Part shown: positions 39,326 through 46,890 of the stretch, one piece after another
How positions within the stretch are numbered: position 1 is the stretch's first letter
How the letters are laid out: every line of letters starts with the position of its first letter
Source: Aliiroseovarius salicola
GTDB taxonomy: Bacteria; Pseudomonadota; Alphaproteobacteria; Rhodobacterales; Rhodobacteraceae
Assembly (NCBI RefSeq): GCF_027891095.1
Contig: NZ_JAQIIO010000004.1
Location: 248,001-312,000 of the forward strand
Direction: 5' to 3'
Length of the DNA: 64,000 bases
The notes under the pieces: generated by a model
The model's input: the letters and a program-made list of their open reading frames with translations, nothing else
Databases searched by the model: none
Told to the model about the DNA's origin: nothing
Translations under genes and position numbers: made by a program

Positions 39326-39910
39326 ATGAGCGTTCTGATTGAAACACTTCAAGCTGCCAAATCCGAATTGGTCCAAGATGAAGGCCCCGAGCTGACACAC
39401 GCATCTTGGGGTTACATTATCACCTCCCAAGACCAAGAAGATTTACTCTCGTATGTTACCCTTTTCGGAATGCGCGTTCTGGGGGCGGTGCTTTTGCTGG
39501 TCGCAATGGGTCTCTTGGTTGTGCCAGGAGCGTCAGTTTCCTCTGATGTTTTCTCATTCAAGCTGATCGTAAGTGCCTTTTTTTCCATTTTGGGATGTTA
39601 CGCAATCTGGTCGAGCTTGACCGGCTATCGGGAAGAAATCCAGGTTGATTTGGAGCGTCGGGAACTTCGAAGAGGGTTCCGCCGGAATAATGGGCAATTT
39701 GTGACTTTGGTCGATCTGCCATTGCGCGATGCAGGAGAAATATTCATGGCACACGCGAAGCCTCAGGAAAAACACGTGGTACTTTATGTGCGGCGCAAGA
39801 ATACCACGCAGGCACTTGAGGTTGCGATTGGTCCTGAAGACCTCTTGTTTCCTTTGCAAAAACGGATTTCCAAAGATCTGGGCCTGTGTGCAAAGAGAAT
39901 TGCCGCATAG
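39326..39910 (+). CDS. Unknown protein with two membrane helices
   Basis: 194 residues. Two hydrophobic segments (FGMRVLGAVLLLVAMGLLVV and a second near residues 75-95) form a hairpin, followed by a soluble beta-rich C-terminal domain (EEIQVDLERRELRRGF onward) that looks like a small PH-like or YcxB-type fold. No firm family recognised. GGGG-type ribosome site 10-12 bases upstream. A hairpin separates it from fabD. Confidence 0.65.
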   Translation: MSVLIETLQAAKSELVQDEGPELTHASWGYIITSQDQEDLLSYVTLFGMRVLGAVLLLVAMGLLVVPGASVSSDVFSFKLIVSAFFSILGCYAIWSSLTGYREEIQVDLERRELRRGFRRNNGQFVTLVDLPLRDAGEIFMAHAKPQEKHVVLYVRRKNTTQALEVAIGPEDLLFPLQKRISKDLGLCAKRIAA

Positions 39911-39970
39911 AAACTGCGCAGGTAGAAATTGCACAGACGGAACAATTCTCGACCAAATACCAGATGATCC

Positions 39971-39995
39971 GAGGGGCCCTTGTGGCCCCTTTGTT
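39971..39995 (+). terminator. Probable terminator before fabD
   Basis: Stem AGGGGCC/GGCCCCT with a short loop and TTTGTT after it. Confidence 0.65.
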
Positions 39996-40078
39996 GCGTC
40001 TTGGGGCTAAATCCATTGCACCTGCTGGTTCGTCGCGCTATGCCGTTGGGGAAAGACAACAAGGGCGCAGGAGGGTTC

Positions 40079-41020
40079 ATGAGCCGCGCATTCGTATTCC
40101 CGGGGCAAGGCGCCCAATCGATTGGCATGGGCAAGGCATTGGCCGACGCCTATCCCGCTGCAAAAGCCGTGTTTGACGAGGTGGATGAGGCGCTTGGCGA
40201 AAAACTCTCCACGTTGATCTGGGAAGGCGAGCAGGACGAACTCACGTTGACGCAGAATGCTCAGCCAGCCCTGATGGCCACTTCGCTTGCTGCTGTTAAG
40301 GCTCTGGAAGCGGAAGGCGTGGGTGTTGATGCGGCTTCATTTGTAGCAGGTCATTCGCTTGGCGAATATTCCGCTCTGGCCGCCGTTGGCACCCTGTCGA
40401 TCGCGGACACCGCGCGCCTTTTGCGTACCCGTGGAAAAGCAATGCAAGACGCGGTACCCGTTGGTGTTGGCGCGATGGCCGCATTGCTGGGTCTTGATTT
40501 CGAAACCGCTGCCGAAGTGGCTGCGGAGGCCGCGCAGGGGCAGGTTTGCCAGGCCGCTAACGATAATGATCCGGCGCAAGTTGTGGTGTCAGGCCACAAA
40601 GAGGCGGTAGAACGCGCGATTGAGATCGCCAAGGAAAAAGGGGCACGCCGCGCGGTCCTGCTCCCGGTCAGTGCACCTTTCCATTGCGAATTGATGCAGC
40701 CTGCTGCCGAGGCCATGGCGCAGGCTCTGGCTGAGGTGGATATGGAACGCCCAAGTGTGCCGTTGGTCGCAAATGTACGCGCCACCGCGATTTCTGATCC
40801 AGCGACCATTCGCTCTTTGTTGGTTGAGCAGGTGACGGGATCGGTGCGCTGGCGTGAGAGTGTGGCCTGGATGGCCGATGAAGGTGTGACCGAAATCTGG
40901 GAAATCGGTGCCGGGAAAGCCCTGTCGGGTATGATCCGCCGGATTGCGAAGCAGGTGACCTGCCGTGCAGTTGGCACACCGGATGATGTAAAAGCTGCCA
41001 TCGAGGCGCTGAACGGTTGA
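40079..41020 (+). CDS. fabD: Malonyl-CoA:ACP transacylase
   Basis: 313-residue enzyme that loads malonate onto acyl carrier protein. Catalytic Ser93 lies in GHSLGEYSA; the N-terminal FVFPGQGAQSIGMG and the active-site His in SAPFHCELM are present. Start 40079 follows a strong AGGAGGG site; the frame is open for 33 more codons upstream, but these overlap the terminator. First gene of the fabD-fabG-acpP-fabF cluster. Confidence 0.97.
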   Translation: MSRAFVFPGQGAQSIGMGKALADAYPAAKAVFDEVDEALGEKLSTLIWEGEQDELTLTQNAQPALMATSLAAVKALEAEGVGVDAASFVAGHSLGEYSALAAVGTLSIADTARLLRTRGKAMQDAVPVGVGAMAALLGLDFETAAEVAAEAAQGQVCQAANDNDPAQVVVSGHKEAVERAIEIAKEKGARRAVLLPVSAPFHCELMQPAAEAMAQALAEVDMERPSVPLVANVRATAISDPATIRSLLVEQVTGSVRWRESVAWMADEGVTEIWEIGAGKALSGMIRRIAKQVTCRAVGTPDDVKAAIEALNG

Positions 41021-41101
41021 GGAAGGGTGTAGAGATCGCCAGATCTTTACGCCAATATCCCCGAGAAGAAGATATCTCCTTAGAGATAGAAAGGACTTCA
41101 G

Positions 41102-41839
41102 ATGTTTGATCTGACTGGAAAAAATGCGCTGATCACTGGTGCGTCAGGTGGCATTGGCGGTGCGATTGCCAAGGCTCTGCACGGGGCGGGGGCGACCGTG
41201 GCTCTGTCTGGTACACGCGTTGATCCGCTCGAAGCATTGGCGGCTGAACTGGGCGAACGTGCGCATGTGCTGCCCTGCAACCTCTCTGATGGCGAAGCTG
41301 TGGATGCGCTGCCGAAACAAGCCATTGAGGCGATGGGGTCGGTGGACATTCTCGTAAACAACGCCGGCATCACCCGTGACCAGATCTTCATGCGCATGTC
41401 GGATGAGGAATGGGACAGCGTAATCAACGTAAACCTGACCTCCACGATGCGGCTTTGCCGTGGGGTGATGCGCCCGATGATGAAATCGCGCTGGGGTCGA
41501 ATCATCAATATCAGTTCAATCGTAGGCGCCACCGGTAATCCCGGACAGGTGAACTATGCGGCATCCAAGGCCGGTATGGTCGGTATGACCAAATCGATCG
41601 CCTATGAGGTGGCCAGCCGCGGGATCACGGCGAACTGTGTCGCCCCGGGTTTCATCGCCACTGCGATGACCGACAAGTTGACGGATGATCAAAAAGACAA
41701 GATCAATGTGCAGATCCCTGCTGCCCGTATGGGAGAAGCGAATGAAATCGCTGCCGCAGTGCTGTATCTCGCGTCGCCTGAGGCGGGATATACGACAGGG
41801 GCGACGCTTCATGTGAATGGCGGGATGGCCATGCTGTAA
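41102..41839 (+). CDS. fabG: 3-oxoacyl-ACP reductase
   Basis: 245-residue NADPH-dependent SDR that reduces the 3-keto group in fatty-acid elongation. Cofactor loop TGASGGIGGAIAKAL, NNAGITRDQIFMRM, and catalytic Ser-Tyr-Lys (NISSIVGATGNPGQVNYAAS, then K) are intact. AAAGGA ribosome site. A GGGGAGG/CCTCCCC hairpin without a T run lies after the stop (41851-41868). Confidence 0.97.
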   Translation: MFDLTGKNALITGASGGIGGAIAKALHGAGATVALSGTRVDPLEALAAELGERAHVLPCNLSDGEAVDALPKQAIEAMGSVDILVNNAGITRDQIFMRMSDEEWDSVINVNLTSTMRLCRGVMRPMMKSRWGRIINISSIVGATGNPGQVNYAASKAGMVGMTKSIAYEVASRGITANCVAPGFIATAMTDKLTDDQKDKINVQIPAARMGEANEIAAAVLYLASPEAGYTTGATLHVNGGMAML

Positions 41840-41850
41840 ACAAACTTCAG

Positions 41851-41868
41851 GGGGAGGACAACCTCCCC
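41851..41868 (+). terminator. Hairpin after fabG
   Basis: GGGGAGG ACAA CCTCCCC; strong stem but no T run, so possibly a partial terminator or processing site between fabG and acpP. Confidence 0.5.
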
Positions 41869-41885
41869 TTGAACCCCGAAAACGT

Positions 41886-42059
41886 TTGCCTATCTTATCC
41901 GATGTGTTATAGGCGGCGCATGTTTTGCCCTGGCTGCAATTGCACATCCAGGGTTCTCGGCACAACGCGCGGGAAACTGAGCGGTCCCTTGGGGCCAAAT
42001 TAGAAAGGGCTCCGGCCCGACCCAAAGGGCTTAAGCCCTGAACTATGTGAGGATTTATC
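41886..42059 (+). promoter_or_regulatory. Structured acpP leader with candidate promoter
   Basis: TTGCCT (41886-41891) and TATAGG (41908-41913) with a 16-base spacer could be a vegetative promoter. Downstream come a CCCTGG/CCAGGG hairpin enclosing GCAATTGC, a GGTCCC/GGGGCC pair, and the perfect palindrome GGGCTTAAGCCC (42027-42038) about 20 bases before the acpP start. Confidence 0.4.
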
Positions 42060-42293
42060 ATGAGCGACGTCGCAGATCGCGTGAAGAAAATCGTTGTTGA
42101 GCACCTCGGTGTTGAAGAGGACAAGGTTACGGAATCGGCCTCGTTCATCGACGACTTGGGCGCAGACAGCCTGGACACCGTTGAGCTGGTTATGGCTTTC
42201 GAAGAAGAGTTCGGCATTGAAATCCCGGATGACGCTGCCGAAACCATCCAAACTTTCGGCGACGCCGTGAAGTTCATCACCGAAGCTTCCTAA
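42060..42293 (+). CDS. acpP: Acyl carrier protein
   Basis: 77-residue acidic helical carrier of growing fatty acids. Ser37 in [11 protein letters not shown] is the phosphopantetheine site. GAGGA ribosome site. A terminator follows, so the highly expressed acpP mRNA can be made on its own within the fab cluster. Confidence 0.98.
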   Translation: MSDVADRVKKIVVEHLGVEEDKVTESASFIDDLGADSLDTVELVMAFEEEFGIEIPDDAAETIQTFGDAVKFITEAS

Positions 42294-42316
42294 GCCTTTC
42301 GGATTGAATTTAGGAA

Positions 42317-42341
42317 ACGGCGCCCCTCGGGGCGTCGTTTT
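42317..42341 (+). terminator. Terminator after acpP
   Basis: Stem ACGGCGCCCC/GGGGCGTCGT with a short TC loop, followed by TTTT. Confidence 0.82.
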
Positions 42342-42386
42342 CGTTTGTTTGGGGGAATATCTCTTTCCAGCCTATCTATAGACATG

Positions 42387-42450
42387 CGAGCATCTGCTCG
42401 TAGATGGAAAACGCCTTGCCCCTCATACCCCCGCCGCGTTATTTAACGCG
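42387..42450. promoter_or_regulatory. Two inverted repeats upstream of fabF
   Basis: CGAGCA TC TGCTCG at 42387-42400 and CGCGTTA TT TAACGCG at 42435-42450 are both perfect inverted repeats with a two-base centre, in the 190-base gap between acpP and fabF. They could be operator sites; no regulator is known to me for them. Confidence 0.35.
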
Positions 42451-42483
42451 AGAGAAAGTAATTCCTTTGAAAGGACTGCAAAT

Positions 42484-43746
42484 ATGCGTCGAGTGGTAGT
42501 GACAGGACTGGGCATGGTGTCTCCGTTGGCCAGCGGAGTCGAAGAAACTTGGAAGCGTATTCTGGACGGACAGTCAGGTGCTGGTCCGATTACCAAATTT
42601 GATGCTTCAAACGTGACCACCAAATACGCCTGTGAGGTTCCATTTGGTGATGGCACAGAAGGCACGTTCAATCCGGATGACTGGATGGCCCCTAAAGAGC
42701 GCCGCAAGGTGGATGATTTCATCCTGTTTGGCGTTGCCGCCTCAGATATGGCGCTTGCTGATGCGGGCTGGACTCCGGAAGCTGAAGAAGATCGTCTTCG
42801 TACCGGTGTGATGATCGGTTCGGGTATTGGTGGTCTGTCGTCAATTGCGGATACGGCGGTTCTGGTAAAAGAGCGCGGCCCACGCCGTGTTTCTCCGTTT
42901 TTCATTCCAGGCTCTCTGATCAACCTGATTTCCGGCCAAGTGTCGATCAAATACGGTTTCAAAGGTCCGAACCACTCGGTAGTGACCGCCTGTTCAACTG
43001 GCGCTCATGCGATCGGTGACGCGACCCGACTGATCCAGCTGGGGGATGCTGACGTGATGGTTGCAGGTGGTGCTGAAGCAGCTATCTGTGAAGTTGGCAT
43101 TGCCGGGTTTAACGCCTGTAAAGCCCTGTCGACCAAGCGGGAAGATGACCCCAAAGGCGCGAGCCGTCCCTATGACAACGATCGCGACGGTTTTGTGATG
43201 GGGGAAGGGGCCGGGATTGTGGTTCTGGAAGAATATGAACACGCCAAGGCGCGTGGCGCCAAAATCTACGCTGAAGTTCTCGGCTATGGTCTGTCGGGTG
43301 ATGCCTATCATATCACCGCTCCTGCCGAAGACGGCGATGGTGGGTTCCGTGCCATGCAGGCGGCCCTTGCCCGTGCAGAGTTGGAGCCTTCTGCGGTGGA
43401 TTATATCAACGCTCATGGCACATCGACCATGGCGGACACGATTGAGCTTGGCGCGGTAGAGCGTCTTTTGGGTGATGCGGCTGACAAGGTAACCATGTCC
43501 TCAACCAAGTCTTCTATTGGTCACCTGCTTGGGGCTGCTGGTTCGGTTGAGGCGATTTTCTGTGTGCTGGCACTCCGTGATCAGATTGCGCCGCCCACAC
43601 TCAACCTCGACAACCCTGCGGTTGAGCCGCGTTTGAGCCTGGCAGCAAACAAGGCAGAGCCGCGTGAAATCAACGTGACACTGTCAAACAGCTTTGGTTT
43701 TGGCGGCACCAATGCATGTCTCGTTATGGGTAAGGTCACTGACTGA
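42484..43746 (+). CDS. fabF: Beta-ketoacyl-ACP synthase II
   Basis: 420-residue condensing enzyme of fatty-acid elongation. Cys170 (VTACSTGAHA) with His in INAHGTSTMADTIEL and His in SSIGHLLGAAGS form the Cys-His-His triad; the C-terminal glycine loop FGFGGTNACLV is intact. AAAGGA ribosome site. mltG starts on the last base of its stop (TGATG). Confidence 0.97.
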   Translation: MRRVVVTGLGMVSPLASGVEETWKRILDGQSGAGPITKFDASNVTTKYACEVPFGDGTEGTFNPDDWMAPKERRKVDDFILFGVAASDMALADAGWTPEAEEDRLRTGVMIGSGIGGLSSIADTAVLVKERGPRRVSPFFIPGSLINLISGQVSIKYGFKGPNHSVVTACSTGAHAIGDATRLIQLGDADVMVAGGAEAAICEVGIAGFNACKALSTKREDDPKGASRPYDNDRDGFVMGEGAGIVVLEEYEHAKARGAKIYAEVLGYGLSGDAYHITAPAEDGDGGFRAMQAALARAELEPSAVDYINAHGTSTMADTIELGAVERLLGDAADKVTMSSTKSSIGHLLGAAGSVEAIFCVLALRDQIAPPTLNLDNPAVEPRLSLAANKAEPREINVTLSNSFGFGGTNACLVMGKVTD

Positions 43747-44906
43747 TGTGGCGCAACATCGCGTCCAACGCACTGACATTGTTCATCCTCATTCTCATCG
43801 TGGGGGTGGGGATGATTGCTTGGGGTAAACGTGAGTTTACACAAGCGGGTCCCCTTGAACAGGCAATTTGTCTGAAGGTTGATCGCGGATCAAGCTTTTC
43901 GCGATTGTCCAGCAAACTCGACGAGTTGGGAGCAATCTCTTATCCTCAGATATTCCGCATCGGTGTCGAGTATTCCGAGAAATCCAGTCTACTCAAGGCA
44001 GGGTCTTTTCTGGTGCCCGAGGGTGCGTCGATGGAAGAGATCACCGATATTGTCACGCGCGGTGGAGCGTCTACCTGCGGCACCGAAATTCTCTATCGCG
44101 TTGGCGTATTGAATGCAGTCATGCAAGTGCGCGAACTTGACCCGGCTACACAGAAATACAAGGTGACCGCGGAATTCAAACCGTCTGAACTGGAGGGGAA
44201 TGCTCCTGACAGATATCAGACGATGCGAGATGAAAGCGATACACGCTTTCGCATAGCTGTCGCTGAAGGTGTAACGAGCTGGCAAGTGGTTGAAAGCCTG
44301 AAGGGGGCGGACTTCCTGACAGGTGACATTGCTGAACTCCCTCAAGAAGGCAGTCTCGCGCCCGACAGTTATGAGCTGAAGGCTGGCTCTGACCGGTCAG
44401 AATTGATTGCAGCGATGAGCAACGCGCAAGCAAGGATCCTTGCAGATGCATGGGAAAATCGCATTGACGGGTTGCCCTATGCCAATGCCGAAGAAGCGCT
44501 CGTAATGGCTTCCATTGTCGAGAAAGAGACCGGTCTGGCGGAGGAACGTCGTCAGGTGGCCAGCGTTTTCGTGAACCGGCTGAATAAGGGAATGCGTCTG
44601 CAAACCGACCCAACCGTGATCTACGGAATCACCAAGGGGCAGGGCGCTTTGGGGCGCGGACTACGCCAGTCAGAGTTGCGCCGCGAGACACCCTACAACA
44701 CCTATGTGATTGACGCGCTACCACCGACGCCGATTGCCAACCCCGGTCGGGCAGCGATCGAGGCTGCATTAAATCCGGACAGCACCGAGTATCTGTTCTT
44801 TGTTGCGGATGGTACTGGTGGGCACGCTTTCGCCACCACGCTTAAGGAGCATAATGCAAATGTTGCGAAGTGGCGTGAGATAGAAGCACAGCGCGCCAAT
44901 CAGTAA
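43746..44906 (+). CDS. mltG: Endolytic murein transglycosylase
   Basis: 386-residue inner-membrane enzyme that cuts nascent glycan strands and sets their length. One N-terminal membrane helix (NALTLFILILIVGVGMIAW), a LysM-like segment, and the YceG domain with catalytic Glu in ASIVEKETGLAEER and the QTDPTVIYG motif. Translationally coupled to fabF. In roseobacters fabF-mltG often lies just before the GTA cluster, as here. Confidence 0.95.
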   Translation: MWRNIASNALTLFILILIVGVGMIAWGKREFTQAGPLEQAICLKVDRGSSFSRLSSKLDELGAISYPQIFRIGVEYSEKSSLLKAGSFLVPEGASMEEITDIVTRGGASTCGTEILYRVGVLNAVMQVRELDPATQKYKVTAEFKPSELEGNAPDRYQTMRDESDTRFRIAVAEGVTSWQVVESLKGADFLTGDIAELPQEGSLAPDSYELKAGSDRSELIAAMSNAQARILADAWENRIDGLPYANAEEALVMASIVEKETGLAEERRQVASVFVNRLNKGMRLQTDPTVIYGITKGQGALGRGLRQSELRRETPYNTYVIDALPPTPIANPGRAAIEAALNPDSTEYLFFVADGTGGHAFATTLKEHNANVAKWREIEAQRANQ

Positions 44907-44921
44907 ACGGATCCCTACCAG

Positions 44922-44950
44922 ACCGTGCGGCGTTTGAGCCGCGCGGTTTG
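44922..44950 (+). terminator. Hairpin after mltG
   Basis: Ten-base stem ACCGTGCGGC/GCCGCGCGGT with one mismatch and loop GTTTGA; the T run is poor (TTG). Confidence 0.55.
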
Positions 44951-45002
44951 ACCGAGCGTACGGTCTCGGATAAGTTTTTAACCACGCTAGAAGACGTGAA
45001 CC

Positions 45003-45036
45003 AACGGTCCAAGCCTCGTGCTTAGGGCCGTTTTTT
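45003..45036 (+). terminator. Strong terminator directly before the GTA cluster
   Basis: AACGGTCCAAGC / GCTT-A-GGGCCGTT with loop CTCGT, one G-T pair and one bulge, followed by six T. Only 25-45 bases separate it from the first GTA start codon, so GTA transcripts either begin inside this gap or read through it. Confidence 0.85.
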
Positions 45037-45041
45037 CATGT

Positions 45042-45059
45042 CTCTTGTGCGGACAAGAG
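45042..45059. promoter_or_regulatory. Inverted repeat at the GTA g1 start
   Basis: CTCTTGT GCGG ACAAGAG: perfect seven-base arms directly before the ATG at 45061. Possible operator or translation-controlling hairpin for the first GTA gene. Confidence 0.4.
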
Positions 45060-45081
45060 CATGAGAGGCAGACACGAAAAG

Positions 45082-45399
45082 ATGAGCAATAATAAGCCTT
45101 TGGAAACAGATGCGTCTGAAGTTGAGTATTTGAAAATTGCAGACGGATTGTTTTGTCGTGTTGTGAAGGAGTTGGAGCGCCAATTGGAGGCGTCGGAAGC
45201 AGGAGACAGCATTGGGGAATGTGGCATGTCCAAGACCTCAACCGAGCTGCGCAAGGCCCTGCAAACAGTATTTGATGAAAGGAAGCGAATTGAACAATCC
45301 GGTAAAACTGCCAAGCAAGGTGCAGGTGCAGCCTGCCTCGACCTTTCTCAGGCCAGAGAAGAGATCGGGCGCCGACTGGCTCTCCTGCGCAACGCCTGA
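45082..45399 (+). CDS. GTA g1, small terminase subunit
   Basis: 105 residues, mostly helical, with no strong similarity visible beyond position: it is the first gene of the GTA run. In RcGTA the equivalent g1 product has been shown to be the small terminase that works with TerL. The ATG at 45082 is preferred; an ATG at 45061 would add seven residues but sits hard against the inverted repeat. Its 3' end overlaps the 5' end of the large terminase gene by about 110-125 bases in another frame. Confidence 0.8.
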   Translation: MSNNKPLETDASEVEYLKIADGLFCRVVKELERQLEASEAGDSIGECGMSKTSTELRKALQTVFDERKRIEQSGKTAKQGAGAACLDLSQAREEIGRRLALLRNA

Positions 45400-46708
45400 G
45401 GAGCAGGAGGCGTTTCTCAGTGATCTGACAGATGGTGCATTGGCCGCGCTTCCCTATATTTTTGAGTTCTGGGCGTTGCCGCATCAGGTGGCGCCCGAAG
45501 GAGATTGGCGCAGCTGGGTGATCATGGGGGGGCGTGGCGCAGGGAAAACCCGTGCCGGTTCCGAATGGGTGCGATCTGAAGTTGAGGGGGCTGGACCGTT
45601 TGATCCGGGCCGCTCGCGCCGGGTGGCGCTTATCGGCGAAACTTTTAATCAGACGCGTGACGTGATGGTGTTTGGTGAAAGTGGGATCATCGCTTGTTCC
45701 CCACCTGACCGCCGCCCCGAATGGATCGCCAGCCGACGTCAACTGGTTTGGCCGAATGGTGCTGTGGCACAGGTCTTTTCTGCAAGTGACCCGGAAGGGC
45801 TGCGGGGTCCGCAATTTGACGCGGGCTGGGTGGATGAGCTTGCAAAATGGAAAAAGGCCGAAGAAACATGGGACATGCTCCAATTCGGCCTGAGACTGGG
45901 GGAGCATCCCCGGCAGGTTATCACCACCACACCACGCAATGTAGGTGTGCTGAAAGAAATTCTGGCCAATCCATCCACTGTTTCCACACATGCACCTACA
46001 GAAGCCAACCGGGCCTATTTGGCGAAAAGCTTTCTTGAAGAAGTGCGTCATCGTTATGCGGGAACCCATCTAGGGCGACAAGAACTGGATGGTGTGCTGA
46101 TGGAAGGCGTCGAGGGTGCCATGTGGGAGATGAAAGAGATCGACCAAAAGCGCCACGATGGGGAATTGCCTGACTTCAACCGCGTTATCGTGGCGGTTGA
46201 TCCATGTGTGACCTCTCACAAAGGTTCCGATGAATGCGGCATCGTGGTCGTCGGGGCGATCACCGAGGGGCATCCACAGGACTGGCGTGCCTATGTGCTG
46301 GAAGATGCCACCACCACTGGGGCAACACCAACAGAATGGGCAGAAGTGGCACTGGATGCCATGCAGCGTCACAGGGCGGATCGGTTGGTGGCTGAGGTCA
46401 ATCAGGGGGGAGGGCTGGTTGAGCAGGTCGTCCGGCAGATCGATCCCTCTGTTCCCTACCGAGCCGTCCATGCAAGCCGGGGTAAGGCAAAACGCGCTGA
46501 ACCGGTGGCAGCGCTTTATGAGCAGGGGAAAGTGTATCACGCCGGGCGGTTTACTCAGCTCGAAGATCAGATGTGCCAGATGACCCCCGTCGGCTATGAA
46601 GGAAAAGGCAGCCCTGACCGACTGGATGCGCTGGTGTGGGCACTGCATGAACTCATGATCGCACCTGTTGCAAACTGGTCCAGACCGTCGGTGCGCACGC
46701 TCTATTAA
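45275..46708 (+). CDS. GTA g2, large terminase (TerL)
   Basis: About 477 residues; the packaging motor that cuts and pumps DNA into the head. Walker A MGGRGAGKTRAG and Walker B AGWVDE are clear, and the C-terminal RNase H-like nuclease starts with IVAVDPCVTSHKGSDECG. The start is uncertain: ATG 45275 has no ribosome site, whereas TTG 45290 has AAAGGAAG just upstream. Either lies inside g1. Headful-type packaging is inferred from RcGTA. Confidence 0.93.
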   Translation: MKGSELNNPVKLPSKVQVQPASTFLRPEKRSGADWLSCATPEEQEAFLSDLTDGALAALPYIFEFWALPHQVAPEGDWRSWVIMGGRGAGKTRAGSEWVRSEVEGAGPFDPGRSRRVALIGETFNQTRDVMVFGESGIIACSPPDRRPEWIASRRQLVWPNGAVAQVFSASDPEGLRGPQFDAGWVDELAKWKKAEETWDMLQFGLRLGEHPRQVITTTPRNVGVLKEILANPSTVSTHAPTEANRAYLAKSFLEEVRHRYAGTHLGRQELDGVLMEGVEGAMWEMKEIDQKRHDGELPDFNRVIVAVDPCVTSHKGSDECGIVVVGAITEGHPQDWRAYVLEDATTTGATPTEWAEVALDAMQRHRADRLVAEVNQGGGLVEQVVRQIDPSVPYRAVHASRGKAKRAEPVAALYEQGKVYHAGRFTQLEDQMCQMTPVGYEGKGSPDRLDALVWALHELMIAPVANWSRPSVRTLY

Positions 46709-46890
46709 ACTCTTTTTTAACCCTCGATGGCAAAGTGCAAACCATCGAAAGGCAGGGTGCTGCGGCAGATCGAACCGGTTCCCTGACCGATCCACAAAAA
46801 ATCAGATTTGAACCGGCTGGCGCGACACGCGTTCGCGCCGGACCGGAACCGGCTTGCCTTAGGGCAGCTTGAAACGAGGAGAACCAGCAT
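46709..46890 (+). other. Spacer between terminase and portal with two hairpins
   Basis: Largest gap in the GTA. TCGATGG/CCATCGA at 46724-46748 and GGCGCG/CGCGCC near 46818-46838 are perfect inverted repeats. No open frame with a ribosome site is seen. It may tune g2 against g3 expression. Confidence 0.45.
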
